A stretch of 64,000 nt of DNA from Thioclava indica. GTDB lineage: Bacteria; Pseudomonadota; Alphaproteobacteria; Rhodobacterales; Rhodobacteraceae. Each line of letters opens with the position of its first letter. Within the stretch, counting starts at the first letter, position 1. A program made the translations under genes and the position numbers. The notes under the pieces are model-generated. The model worked only from the letters and a program-made list of their open reading frames with translations, had not been told where the DNA came from and searched no databases. The DNA lies in the NCBI RefSeq assembly GCF_000714545.1, contig NZ_AUNB01000001.1, positions 372,001-436,000 on the forward strand, given 5' to 3'. Shown here in pieces: positions 1 through 10,278 of this stretch.

Positions 1-492
1 GTCGAAAAACTGCAAGTCGGTTACGCGTTCACCCATCGCGATTCGACCCAAGACAACGGCCTCAAGCATCAGGCATCCTGCGTCTGGTGCCAGTTCGATC
101 ACCGTTTCGCGTGCGAGCTTGGCGCGCTCAAACAGGATCGTTTCTTGGGGCAGCCAATCAAGCCAGCAGCCTGCGCCAACGCGATGGCGCACTTGCACCT
201 CGGCGCGTCCTTCATTGGCGCGATACGCACGTTCGGCGGCTTGAGTGGTTGCCACGAGCCGCGCCCCGTCACGCAAATCACAACCATATTCCAGCGTGTC
301 ACCAGACGTTAAACCACCGGAGGTATTAAGAAAAACGACCTCCGGTCCGGTTGTTACCCGTGGCAAGATCGCCTTGGCTGATCCGCGCTGATGCAAATTG
401 CGCAAGCGCGTTCCGGCAAATGCAACGCGCGCCGCGCCGCTTGAGCGCTGCATCACTGGTTCTCGGAAACTGGCGGCTTTGACATCTAACAT
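1..492 (-). CDS. ureD: Urease accessory protein UreD, 3' end cut by the window edge
   Basis: UreD is a scaffold that binds apo-urease with UreF and UreG during nickel-centre assembly in the cytoplasm. The frame is open for 164 codons from an ATG at 492 to base 1, so the C-terminal part lies outside the window. It reads MLDVKAASFRELVMQRSSGA at the start and contains TSGDTLEYGCDL and, near the edge, LGRIAMGERV, the conserved UreD core pattern. GGAGAGGG lies just upstream of the ATG. The remaining urease genes would be expected beyond the left edge on the same strand. Identification is by motif recognition only. Confidence 0.85.
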   Translation of the reverse strand, partial: MLDVKAASFREPVMQRSSGAARVAFAGTRLRNLHQRGSAKAILPRVTTGPEVVFLNTSGGLTSGDTLEYGCDLRDGARLVATTQAAERAYRANEGRAEVQVRHRVGAGCWLDWLPQETILFERAKLARETVIELAPDAGCLMLEAVVLGRIAMGERVTDLQFFD

Positions 493-629
493 TGGACCCT
501 CTCCCGCGATCCAAGCGCTGCGGTTAGGGAAGGTCCATTCTTGCTAGATTGATCTCGCGAATAAGCGGGGCCGCAATGGCCGTATGGCCAAAAAATAAGC
601 GCGACGCCCATTTTTAGGGCACCCCGAAA

Positions 630-1087
630 TCACCCCAAAGGACCGGGACGCCGCTCTTCGCTGAGCAGCACGTTCGCTTCGACCTGCCCAACGCCGGGAA
701 GTGTCATAATGCGGCGCCGCAAGACACGCTCAAAATCTGGTAGATCGCGCGCCGTCACCCGCAAGCGGTAGTCAAACAACCCCAAGACGTGCTGCACCAC
801 TTGCACCTCGGGGATCGCGGTCACGGCGCGCTCAAAATCATCAAGGCTAACGCGACCTTTCGCAGCCAGCTTGATGCCCAGAAACACGGTCACACCAAAT
901 CCAAGCGCGTCCTGATCAAGATCCACGCGCCGACCGGCCAACACGCCCGCCGTCTCAAGGCGCTTAATTCGCCGCCAAGTCGCGGGTTGCGACAGGCCCA
1001 AACGCCGCCCCAATGCACCCGCACTTTGCGTGGCATCTTGTGTCAGCGCGCGCAAAATGGCGCGATCCAGATCATCGAGATCAAGGC

Positions 1088-1091
<4 letters not shown>
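630..1091 (-). CDS. Lrp/AsnC family transcriptional regulator
   Basis: A 153-residue protein of normal Lrp/AsnC length. An N-terminal helix-turn-helix (about residues 5-60, with LGRRLGLSQPATWRRIKRLE) is followed by an RAM-type ligand-binding and oligomerisation domain (about residues 65-145, with VQHVLGLFDYRLRVTARD). Such proteins bind amino acids and act as octameric DNA-wrapping regulators. It is the second gene of a pair: its start overlaps the end of the upstream Lrp gene by 4 bases (ATGA), implying translational coupling. The pair diverges from ilvC, so branched-chain amino acid control is plausible. The ligand is unknown. Confidence 0.9.
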
Positions 1092-2696
<1,605 letters not shown>

Positions 2697-2719
2697 GGCG
2701 CGACGACATGCATCAGGGG

Positions 2720-2744
2720 GGGCGCCTTGCGGGGCGCCCTTTTT
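2720..2744 (+). terminator. Rho-independent terminator of ilvC
   Basis: GGGCGCC, a six-base loop and GGCGCCC are followed by five T residues, 24 bases after the ilvC stop. The perfect 7-bp GC stem with a T tract is the textbook form. Confidence 0.85.
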
Positions 2745-2780
2745 GTTGTCAGACTCATCGGTGAACCTAGCGGAGGCCTT

Positions 2781-3170
2781 ATGGCAAACCTGTCCAAATC
2801 CGAGCTGGACGCGATCCATGCCGAACGCACGAAATTCTTTACGCCCCAATGGTTTGGCGACCTGTTCTCGGGGCGTTTGTCGCCCGGTGACACGTTCTGG
2901 ATTGGCAATTACGGGCCCGCGCTGATCATCGTGCCGCTTTTGGTGATCGTTGCGTTATTCACGGCGATGGCGGTACCGGGGCATCTGGGGCCGCTTTTCG
3001 GATCGTTTGCAATTGGCGCAGGGCTGTATCGCCTTGCGGTCTTAGCCGGATTGGTGCGCAGCGTTTTAGGCACGCCGGGGCGCAAATTCTGGCGTTGGGT
3101 CGGGGTGTTCTGGACGGTGTTCGAGGCCGTGATGCTGATCTGGCTGGGTCTGCGTCTGTTTGCTGGCTAA
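2781..3170 (+). CDS. Small membrane protein of unknown function
   Basis: A 129-residue protein. The ATG at 2781 is preceded by CGGAGGCC, a good ribosome site; the in-frame upstream extension to 2727 would run through the ilvC terminator. Residues 1-40 are polar (MANLSKSELDAIHAERTKFF). Three hydrophobic segments follow, at about 44-66 (ALIIVPLLVIVALFTAMAV), 72-90 and 105-127. The N-terminal part is probably cytoplasmic. It lies between the ilvC terminator and a hairpin shared with convergent glmM, so it is probably monocistronic. I recognise no family. Confidence 0.7.
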   Translation: MANLSKSELDAIHAERTKFFTPQWFGDLFSGRLSPGDTFWIGNYGPALIIVPLLVIVALFTAMAVPGHLGPLFGSFAIGAGLYRLAVLAGLVRSVLGTPGRKFWRWVGVFWTVFEAVMLIWLGLRLFAG

Positions 3171-3177
3171 GGCGATT

Positions 3178-3202
3178 GGGGGCGCGGCAGCCGCGCCTCC
3201 CC
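3178..3202. terminator. Hairpin between two convergent genes
   Basis: GGCGCGG-CAG-CCGCGCC with flanking G and C runs fills most of the 32-base gap between the small membrane protein and glmM. It lacks a clear T tract on either strand, so a shared two-way terminator is likely but not certain. Confidence 0.5.
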
Positions 3203-4546
3203 TTACGCGGTTTCTGCCTCGACAGCGGCAACGATAGAGTCGACCGCCTCGGCCAAAACGCCTTCATCCTCGCATTCCGCCATGACACGGATCAGCGGCT
3301 CTGTGCCCGATTTCCGGATCAGCAAACGGCCATGACCGGCCAGTTTCTGCTCTGCTGCGGCTATCACTTTTTCAACATTCGATGCACCGAGTGGCTCTTG
3401 CCCCGCACGATAGCGCACATTTTTCAACATTTGCGGCACGGTTTCGAACTGATGCACCAGTTCAGAGGCGCGCATCTCGGTTTCCGCCATCGCGGCCAGG
3501 AATTGCAGCCCCGCCATCAAGCCGTCGCCGGTTGTGGCGTAATCGGTCATCACGATATGGCCCGACTGCTCGCCGCCCAAGTTGAAGCCGCCAGCGCGCA
3601 TCCGTTCAACCACGTAGCGGTCGCCGACTTTGGTGCGTTCCAGCCGCAATCCTTGCCCCGACAAGAATCGCTCCAGCCCGAGATTGGACATCACGGTCGC
3701 CACCAAAGCCCCGCCGCGCAACTGCCCGCTTTGCGCCCAACGCGCGGCGAACAGCGCCATGATCTGATCGCCATCCGCGACATGGCCAGTCTCATCAATG
3801 ATCATCACCCGGTCCGCGTCACCATCCAGCGAAATGCCCAGATCAGCGCCGTGGGCCACCACCGCCTCGGCGCAGGTCTGGGTGTGGGTCGAGCCGCAAT
3901 TCTCGTTGATATTGCGCCCATCCGGAGAGACGCCAATCGAGATCACGTCACAGCCCAGCTCCCACAGCACGGCGGGGGCGGCGCGATAGGCGGCGCCATT
4001 GGCGCAATCGACGACCACTTTCAGCCCCTGACGCCCACCCTTGGGAAAGGTCGTCTTGGCATATTCAACATAGCGGCCAAGCCCGTCATCAATGCGCTTG
4101 GCACGGCCGATATTTTCGGGCTGCGCAAGGCGGATTTCCTGATCCAGCATCGCCTCGATTTCGGCCTCAGCATCATCCGACAGCTTAAACCCATCTGGCC
4201 CGAAGAATTTGATTCCATTGTCTTTTGCAGGGTTGTGGCTGGCCGATATCATGATCCCGAGATCGGCGCGCATCGAGCGCGTCAGATAGCCCACGGCGGG
4301 CGTGGGCACCGGGCCGAGCAGCAGCACATTCATCCCCGTCGAGGTCAGCCCCGCCGTCAGCGCGTTCTCAAACATATAGCCCGAAAGGCGCGTATCCTTG
4401 CCGATGACAACGCGATGCCCGCGCGAGGCATCGCGGCGGAAATACCGCCCCGCCGCCGCACCCAGTTTGAGCGCCATCTCAGCCGTCATATGGCCCGAAT
4501 TGGCCTGACCGCGCACCCCGTCGGTGCCAAAAAGCTTCCGGCTCAT
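3203..4546 (-). CDS. glmM: Phosphoglucosamine mutase
   Basis: GlmM interconverts glucosamine-6-phosphate and glucosamine-1-phosphate on the route to UDP-GlcNAc for peptidoglycan and lipid A. The 447 residues match the family. The phosphoserine loop [17 protein letters not shown] has the catalytic Ser at residue 103. The metal loop DGDADRVM, the sugar loop GGEQSGHIV and the C-terminal phosphate loop [13 protein letters not shown] are all present. Its start overlaps the end of folP by 4 bases, so the two are translationally coupled on one transcript, an order common in proteobacteria. Confidence 0.97.
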   Translation of the reverse strand: MSRKLFGTDGVRGQANSGHMTAEMALKLGAAAGRYFRRDASRGHRVVIGKDTRLSGYMFENALTAGLTSTGMNVLLLGPVPTPAVGYLTRSMRADLGIMISASHNPAKDNGIKFFGPDGFKLSDDAEAEIEAMLDQEIRLAQPENIGRAKRIDDGLGRYVEYAKTTFPKGGRQGLKVVVDCANGAAYRAAPAVLWELGCDVISIGVSPDGRNINENCGSTHTQTCAEAVVAHGADLGISLDGDADRVMIIDETGHVADGDQIMALFAARWAQSGQLRGGALVATVMSNLGLERFLSGQGLRLERTKVGDRYVVERMRAGGFNLGGEQSGHIVMTDYATTGDGLMAGLQFLAAMAETEMRASELVHQFETVPQMLKNVRYRAGQEPLGASNVEKVIAAAEQKLAGHGRLLIRKSGTEPLIRVMAECEDEGVLAEAVDSIVAAVEAETA

Positions 4547-5583
4547 CGCCCGCCCTCCTCAGAATATCCTCGTGTAATCGCGTCCCAAAGCCGGACGCCT
4601 TGGGCGATCTCGGCGACGTCATGGACGCGGTGGATCTGCACGCCCTGTGCCAAGCCTGCCAAGGTCACCGCAAGCGTGCCAGGCATGCGTTGATCGGCCT
4701 CTTCCGTCTGAGAAATCGTGCCGATAAAGCGCTTGCGCGACGCGCCAAGCAGCAGCGAACAGCCAAGCCCGTGAAACAGGCTTAAGCCGCGGATCAGTGC
4801 CAGATTGTGCTGCAACGTCTTGCCAAATCCGATGCCGGGATCGGCGATGATATTGGCGCGCTCGATGCCATGCGCCTCAGCCAATGCGATGCGGTCTTCA
4901 AGATAATCATACACATCAAGCAGCACGTCAGAGTAGCGCGGATCGTCTTGCATATCCCCGGGCAGACCTTGGGCATGCATCAGGCAAATCGGCATGCCAG
5001 AGACCTGCGCCACCTCGACCATCGCGGGATCAAACTCCATTGCCGACACATCGTTGAGCATATCCGCGCCCGATTCCAGCGCCTGATCGGCGACCAGCGC
5101 CTTGCGCGTATCAATCGAGATCGGCGCGTCAAAATCAATCTGGCGCAAGGCGGCGATCACCGGAGCGGTGCGCGAAATCTCTTCGTCTTCAGGGACTTCC
5201 TCGGCACCCGGGCGTGTTGATTCGCCCCCGATATCAAGGATATCCGCCCCGTTCTGGCGCAATTCCAAAGCGCGTGCGACGGCGGCATCCTCAAGGTCGA
5301 ACTGCCCGCCATCGGAAAAACTGTCGGGCGTGACGTTCAAGATTCCCATGATCCGGGGCGCATCCAACGCCAACCCGGCAAGGGGCGCGCGTGCAGAGCA
5401 CAGGCGGATCATCACATCTTCAGGCAGATGCGTGGCAGGGATGATTTCAGGATCGGCGTCACGCCGGATCATCTCGACCTCGTCAAACCAGCACCAGCCA
5501 CCGGCCAATGTCAGGGCGCTGTCGGGACGCGCGGTATCGGTGCGCGCAATCGCGCGATAATAGGTCTTTTCCATGCGCTCCAT
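4543..5583 (-). CDS. folP: Dihydropteroate synthase
   Basis: FolP condenses p-aminobenzoate with 6-hydroxymethyl-dihydropterin pyrophosphate and is the sulfonamide target. The TIM-barrel core starts near residue 78 with [16 protein letters not shown], followed by [11 protein letters not shown], and [11 protein letters not shown] near the C-terminus. At 346 residues it is longer than the usual ~280 because about 75 N-terminal residues precede the core. MERMEK offers two ATG codons (5583 and 5574). It sits between folB and glmM on the same strand, 31 bases from folB, suggesting a folB-folP-glmM operon. Confidence 0.95.
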   Translation of the reverse strand: MERMEKTYYRAIARTDTARPDSALTLAGGWCWFDEVEMIRRDADPEIIPATHLPEDVMIRLCSARAPLAGLALDAPRIMGILNVTPDSFSDGGQFDLEDAAVARALELRQNGADILDIGGESTRPGAEEVPEDEEISRTAPVIAALRQIDFDAPISIDTRKALVADQALESGADMLNDVSAMEFDPAMVEVAQVSGMPICLMHAQGLPGDMQDDPRYSDVLLDVYDYLEDRIALAEAHGIERANIIADPGIGFGKTLQHNLALIRGLSLFHGLGCSLLLGASRKRFIGTISQTEEADQRMPGTLAVTLAGLAQGVQIHRVHDVAEIAQGVRLWDAITRGYSEEGGR

Positions 5584-5614
5584 TCACCGCATCGGCGCGC
5601 GGAGTTCAAGCGTT

Positions 5615-6535
5615 TCAAAGCGGCTTTGTCGTGATCGGCACGCGGCTTCCTGCCGGAGCTGAAATATCTCCGTGAAGCTCAAGGCGCGCGGCGGCCAGAT
5701 GTTCGGCCAGCCACAGCGTCAGCGCCACGGCATTATGGGCCGGCGCGCTGGGGCCATCGACCGCATCAAGCACGATTTTCGAGGGCGCCCAGACCACCAT
5801 CTGCCCGTGGCGCATCGCCCAGTCGATTTCAGTGCGCGTGGCCACCACGACGCAGCGCGGATCGCGCGCCGCCAAGCGCCAAGCGTTTTGTTCAATCGCG
5901 AGCAGGTCGATGCGGCGCTGGGTCGGCCCCTGCCCGCTTTGCACGACGACCCCGTCCGGCATGCCCACGGCCAAAATCACCGGCGCGCCCGTGGCTTGCA
6001 ACGCATCGAGACGCGCGGCGAGACCCGGGGCATCAATCGCGGCGTTGGAGAGATAGGCGACAACCGGGTGCAGCGCCTCTTCTCCGCCATCGGCGCGCAG
6101 ATTTTTCGTCGGGGCCGCCGCGCGTGAGCGCACGATTTCCACGCCCAAAGCGCCGGGCCCCCGGTCGAGTTTCTCGATCCGCACGAAGACCCGCATCGCT
6201 TGCGGGGCGGCCAGAACACGTTCAGCCACACGCGCGGCCAGCGTTTCCAGCAGGTTCACGCGCTCTTCGGCCAACTCGGCGGCGATGGCCTCGGTGATGC
6301 GGTCATAGGACAGGATGCGATCGACATCGTCTTCCAGCGGGTCGGGCAGTTGGCGCACCTCGACCACGACGTTGAATTGCAAACGCTGGGAATGGCCGCG
6401 CTCTTGCTGGAAGGCGCCGATATCGGCCTCAACCACATGATCGCGCAGCGAAATTCGATCCCGCGGATCGGTGGGGGCAGACGCCGCCGCGCGCGCCTCG
6501 GGATGGGCGAACGCCAATGTGATGTCGGAACTCAA
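5615..6535 (-). CDS. folB: Dihydroneopterin aldolase FolB with a long C-terminal extra domain
   Basis: FolB cleaves dihydroneopterin to 6-hydroxymethyl-dihydropterin one step before FolP, its downstream neighbour. The FolB core (about residues 25-135 of 306) includes RISLRDHVVEADIGAFQQER, QRLQFNVVVEV and NLLETLAARVAERVL. A further ~160 residues (from HPVVAYLSNAAIDAPG to the end) match nothing I recognise; FolB is normally ~120 residues. I place the start at a TTG at 6535 because GGAGG lies 5 bases before it. The ATG codons at 6571 and 6589 lie against or inside a terminator hairpin of the upstream gene. Confidence 0.85.
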   Translation of the reverse strand: MSSDITLAFAHPEARAAASAPTDPRDRISLRDHVVEADIGAFQQERGHSQRLQFNVVVEVRQLPDPLEDDVDRILSYDRITEAIAAELAEERVNLLETLAARVAERVLAAPQAMRVFVRIEKLDRGPGALGVEIVRSRAAAPTKNLRADGGEEALHPVVAYLSNAAIDAPGLAARLDALQATGAPVILAVGMPDGVVVQSGQGPTQRRIDLLAIEQNAWRLAARDPRCVVVATRTEIDWAMRHGQMVVWAPSKIVLDAVDGPSAPAHNAVALTLWLAEHLAAARLELHGDISAPAGSRVPITTKPL

Positions 6536-6573
6536 GGCCGCCTCCGGATGTTGCGCAGTTCTGGCGAGCATAG

Positions 6574-6598
6574 AAAAAGGGCGGGACAAAGCCCACCC
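6574..6598 (-). terminator. Terminator of the SleB-type hydrolase gene, abutting folB
   Basis: Read on the minus strand, GGGTGGG, a six-base loop and CCCGCCC are followed by TTTTT, 32 bases after the hydrolase stop. The stem is 7 bp with one G-U pair. An in-frame ATG of folB immediately follows the T tract, which bears on the choice of folB start. Confidence 0.75.
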
Positions 6599-6629
6599 TC
6601 ATCCGTCAGTTCATGTGCGATCCGCGACC

Positions 6630-7319
6630 TTAATTCGAGGCGGTGCGGATCGGATCAGCGTAAAACAGGTGATGCCCGATGGCCGCCGTCTTATCAAACA
6701 CACGCGACCAGCGGGGATAGCTGTTGCGGGTGTGGAAATAGGTCGCCCCGTCGGTCAGGCTGCGCGGTGCGCCGTCGATCATCGCACGCGCCACCTTGCC
6801 GACGCGCGCAAACGCGCTGGAATTGTGCACCGCATCGGCGCGCCCATCGCAATACCAGCTAAACTGGCAGCCGCGCGAATTGGACTGATGCACGACACCG
6901 CAGATCGAGCCGGGGAAGCGCGGATCATCGACCCGGTTCAAGATCACTTCGGCAACCGCCTGCTGACCTTTGACACCTTCACCGCGTGCCTCAAAATACA
7001 GCGCCTTGGAGAGACATTCGAATTGCTTGCCCCCCGAGGCTTTGGGTTGCTGCGCCAGCCAGCTGGCCGACAACACGCCGGGCAAAGCCCCTTTGCGCGC
7101 AACCGTTTTGGAATGGGCGGGCGCCATCGTCAGCGCGGTCACCCGACGCTTGTCGATCGCGCTCATCGCCGAGCGTTCCTGCCACAGGACAGACATGAGG
7201 CCTTGTTCGGCCACTTCGGACGGATCATTGGACTGGCTCACCGTTACTTCGGCACGCAAGCCTCCGGCGAGGGCCAGGAGGACAATCGCGCCCCCCGTCC
7301 AGCTTTTCAGCACTGACAT
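6630..7319 (-). CDS. Cell wall hydrolase, SleB/CwlJ family, exported
   Basis: A 229-residue protein with an N-terminal signal peptide (hydrophobic residues 9-20, cleavage likely after LRA). The Hydrolase_2 (SleB/CwlJ) domain spans about residues 100-220, with LSKALYFEARGEGVKGQQAV, VILNRVDDPRFP and the C-terminal ATYFHTRNSYPRWS. In spore formers these are spore-cortex lytic enzymes; in this non-sporulating lineage the family is thought to cleave peptidoglycan in the periplasm. GGAAGAA precedes the ATG. It has its own terminator, so it is probably monocistronic. Confidence 0.88.
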   Translation of the reverse strand: MSVLKSWTGGAIVLLALAGGLRAEVTVSQSNDPSEVAEQGLMSVLWQERSAMSAIDKRRVTALTMAPAHSKTVARKGALPGVLSASWLAQQPKASGGKQFECLSKALYFEARGEGVKGQQAVAEVILNRVDDPRFPGSICGVVHQSNSRGCQFSWYCDGRADAVHNSSAFARVGKVARAMIDGAPRSLTDGATYFHTRNSYPRWSRVFDKTAAIGHHLFYADPIRTASN

Positions 7320-7569
7320 GGTTTTCTTCCGATAAGGACAATCGCCACATCCCCCCAGAGGCGTGACCGCGCTCAGATAACGCCAATGTCAGAAAAAGTC
7401 CATAACATGCCGCACCGCAGCGCAAACCATGTCGGATTTGCGGCGGAATCTTGCCAGTCGCCCTGCGGATTTCAGCGTGAGCCTGAGACGAATCGCATAT
7501 CTCGTGGGCGTGGAAATTGCCAACGGGAATTAGCAAAACTGCGCGAAATCTTGCTCATTTACGTGCCCG

Positions 7570-10113
7570 TCACGGCGTGCCGCGCCCGCGTGGGGCCAAA
7601 AGCGCGAAATGGGCTGCGGCCAAGCGCGCCACCGGCACCCGGAACGGCGAACAAGACACATAGTCAAACCCCGCCGCGCGACAAAACGCGATTGATTCGG
7701 GATTACCACCATGTTCGCCACAAACCGAGATCGTGATGTCAGGACGCGCCCCGCGCCCGCGCGCAGCCCCCATCAACAACAGCTCGCCCACGCCCTCGAC
7801 ATCGAGAATGTGGAACGGGTCCTCGCCATAGACCTGCTGATTGACATATGTGGACATGAAACGCCCCGCATCGTCGCGCGACAATCCGTAGGTCATCTGC
7901 GTCAAGTCATTGGTGCCAAAAGACAGAAATGCCGCGTGTTCGGCAATTTCTCCGGCGCGCAGGGCCGAGCGAGGCGTCTCGACCATCACACCCAGCTTAT
8001 AGCTGAAATCGGATTTCGTTTCGTTGCGCACGGTGGACGCGACCGCGTCGATGCGGGTTTTGACCAACTCGACCTCGCGCGAGGCCGAGACCAGCGGAAT
8101 CATGATCTCGGGCACGATTTCAGCGCCGCGCCGTTTCGCCTCGACCGTCGCCTCAAAGATCGCGCGCGCCTGCATGTCGTAAATCTCGGGCACGGTGATG
8201 CCCAGACGCACGCCCCGCATCCCCAGCATCGGGTTGAACTCCGATAGCGCCTCGCAGCGACGCATCACATCCGAAAGCGGGCGATCCAGCGCCTCGGCCA
8301 GTTCGCGCATCCCCTCGCGGTCATGGGGCAGGAATTCGTGCAGCGGCGGGTCAAACAGACGGATATTGACCGGCGAGCCCTTCATCAGCTCAAACAGCGT
8401 CAGGAAATCGGCGCGCTGCATCGGCAGCAGGCGTTCCAGCGAGGCACGGCGATCCTCGGGGCTGTCGGCAAAGATCATCTCGCGCATCACAGTCAGACGA
8501 TCTTCGTCGAAAAACATATGTTCAGTGCGACACAGGCCAATCCCGTCGGCTTCGAACATCAAGGCGGTGCGCGCGTCATCGGGTGTGTCGGCATTGGCGC
8601 GAATTCCGATATCGCGCACCAGATCAGCCCAATGCAGCAGCGTGCGGAACCCGTCATCCAGCGCGGGGGCCAGCATCTCGGCGCTGCCCACGAGCACCTC
8701 GCCATTGGTGCCGTCGAGCGTGACAATATCGCCCTCGCGGAAAATCCGCCCCTTGGGGCCGCGAAACTGGCGCTCGCGGGCGTTCAACTCGATCTCGGAA
8801 CAGCCAACGATGCAGGGCAAGCCCAGACCGCGTGCGATCACCGCCGCGTGGCTGGTCATGCCGCCCCGTTCGGTCAGCACCGCGACAGCAGCGTGCATGC
8901 CGCGAATGTCCTCGGGCGAGGTTTCGCGGCGCACCAAGATGCAAGGCTCGTCGCGTGCGGCCGAGGCCTGCGCGGCGGCCGCTGTAAACACGATCTTGCC
9001 CGTCGCCGCCCCGGGCGAGGCGGCAATCCCGCGCGCCAGCACATCGCGGGGCGCGCGCGGATCAACTTGATAATGCAGCAATTCCGTGATCGCGCGGGGC
9101 TCGACACGCAGCAGCGCATCCTCGCGCGAGATCACCTTATCCTCGGCCAGCGCGACCGCGATGCGCACCGTGGCGCGCGACGAGCGCGGCACGCGCACCG
9201 CGTCAATCACATGCACCTGACCCGATTCAATGGTGAATTCGATCTGCATCTCTTCGCGCAACTTCACACGGCACGCCGCACCGTAATCGCAGAGTTGATC
9301 GAAAACGCGCTGGTCGGCCTCTTGCAGCGAGGCTCCGCGCGGATCGCGCGTCAGATACAGCGCCTCGATCGCGGCTTTGCGACCCTGGCTTTGACCGCGA
9401 AACCGCCCCGTAACCTGGGCCGCGCCCGTCACCGGATCGACAAACTGGATGGTGCCCGACCCTGACAGCCCCGGCCCGATCCCAAGCGCCATTTCCTGCA
9501 CCAACAGCCCCAAAGTGGCGTCGGCTGGCGCGCCTTTGGCCTGACGCAGCAGCCGCGCGGTGGTGCCCTCCCAAGCGCGCGCCATCGAGCGCAGCACCTC
9601 GCCCAACTGCCGTGCAGGCGATTGCGGGAAACGCTCGTCGGTCTCTTCCTCATAGGCGTCAAGCGCAAGTTCAAGCGCGCCCGGCCCCGGATCTTGCTGA
9701 AACATATCCGGGTCGAGACGCGCGACATGAATAGCGTAAAGCTGCACGAAGCGCAGATAAAGCGCATCCGCCGCCTCGGAGCCGTGGGTGTTGGACAGAT
9801 GCGCGTGCATATCATCGTTCATGCCGACATTGAGCACCGTACCCGGCCCGCCCCATTCGGGATTTTCCGGGCTGGAGCGCACCGAGACCAGCATTTGCGG
9901 GCCAAATTCACTTGCCAGCGCGACGGTGTCGATGCTTTGCCCCGCCGCGATGGCGCGCACGGTTTGGGCGGGCAGCGACACGGTTGTGGGCACCGGCAAA
10001 TCCAGCCGGATCAGCCGTTGCAGGCATTTTGCACGCCAGCCGTGAGTCGTCGTCTCGACCGAAGCCGAGGGCGTCAACGTGACAAAGTCAGCGATTTCAA
10101 ACGGTTTCTGCAT
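7570..10113 (-). CDS. Pyruvate phosphate dikinase-like PEP-utilising enzyme with a divergent ATP-binding lobe
   Basis: An 847-residue protein with PPDK architecture. There is an N-terminal ATP-grasp lobe, a phosphohistidine domain with TERGGMTSHAAVIAR (swivelling His), and a C-terminal PEP/pyruvate TIM barrel with GLCRTEHMFF, SFGTNDLTQMTYGLSRDD and SVCGEHGGNP. The catalytic C-terminal half is canonical. The nucleotide end is not: the usual GGKGA near the N-terminus reads HGWRAK, and the usual SVRSGA..SMPGMMDT reads SVRSSPENPEWGGPGT. It may therefore be a PPDK variant or another PEP-linked phosphotransferase. The ATG at 10113 is chosen over in-frame starts up to 10197; a GTG at 10131 is an alternative. 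Confidence 0.8.
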   Translation of the reverse strand: MQKPFEIADFVTLTPSASVETTTHGWRAKCLQRLIRLDLPVPTTVSLPAQTVRAIAAGQSIDTVALASEFGPQMLVSVRSSPENPEWGGPGTVLNVGMNDDMHAHLSNTHGSEAADALYLRFVQLYAIHVARLDPDMFQQDPGPGALELALDAYEEETDERFPQSPARQLGEVLRSMARAWEGTTARLLRQAKGAPADATLGLLVQEMALGIGPGLSGSGTIQFVDPVTGAAQVTGRFRGQSQGRKAAIEALYLTRDPRGASLQEADQRVFDQLCDYGAACRVKLREEMQIEFTIESGQVHVIDAVRVPRSSRATVRIAVALAEDKVISREDALLRVEPRAITELLHYQVDPRAPRDVLARGIAASPGAATGKIVFTAAAAQASAARDEPCILVRRETSPEDIRGMHAAVAVLTERGGMTSHAAVIARGLGLPCIVGCSEIELNARERQFRGPKGRIFREGDIVTLDGTNGEVLVGSAEMLAPALDDGFRTLLHWADLVRDIGIRANADTPDDARTALMFEADGIGLCRTEHMFFDEDRLTVMREMIFADSPEDRRASLERLLPMQRADFLTLFELMKGSPVNIRLFDPPLHEFLPHDREGMRELAEALDRPLSDVMRRCEALSEFNPMLGMRGVRLGITVPEIYDMQARAIFEATVEAKRRGAEIVPEIMIPLVSASREVELVKTRIDAVASTVRNETKSDFSYKLGVMVETPRSALRAGEIAEHAAFLSFGTNDLTQMTYGLSRDDAGRFMSTYVNQQVYGEDPFHILDVEGVGELLLMGAARGRGARPDITISVCGEHGGNPESIAFCRAAGFDYVSCSPFRVPVARLAAAHFALLAPRGRGTP

Positions 10114-10242
10114 TGCAGCATTAATCTCCACCCCCGCAGGATAGGGCGATTTTGCACACTCGCAAGGGTGCTGTGATATGAAAAGACGCAGCGTCACCCG
10201 CGCGCCATGTTTCAGCTTTGTGACAGGTTGCGCGGGGTGGAG

Positions 10243-10275
10243 CCTCCGGCGGGAGTATTTTTGGCCAGATGAAAG
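10243..10275 (+). repeat. Dispersed 3'-end element, copy A
   Basis: CCTCCGGCGGGAGTATTT followed by TTGGCCAGATGAAA lies just beyond the end of glyS. The same module (GGAGTATTT, a short spacer, GGCCAGATGAAA) occurs near 24.5, 47.95 and 53.65 kb, mostly at gene ends. The function is unknown. Confidence 0.6.
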
Positions 10276-10278
10276 GGC

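Noticed and set aside
3095-4693. A 532-codon plus-strand frame across glmM
   Set aside because: Antisense to glmM; no homology and overlaps the small membrane protein gene.
7320-7569. 250-base gap between the SleB-type gene and the PPDK-like gene
   Set aside because: Examined for small genes, RNA and operators; short frames present lack ribosome sites and I see no convincing structure beyond the hydrolase ribosome site.
8323-9465. A 380-codon plus-strand frame inside the PPDK-like gene
   Set aside because: Arg/His/Gln-rich shadow of the minus-strand gene with no recognisable domain.
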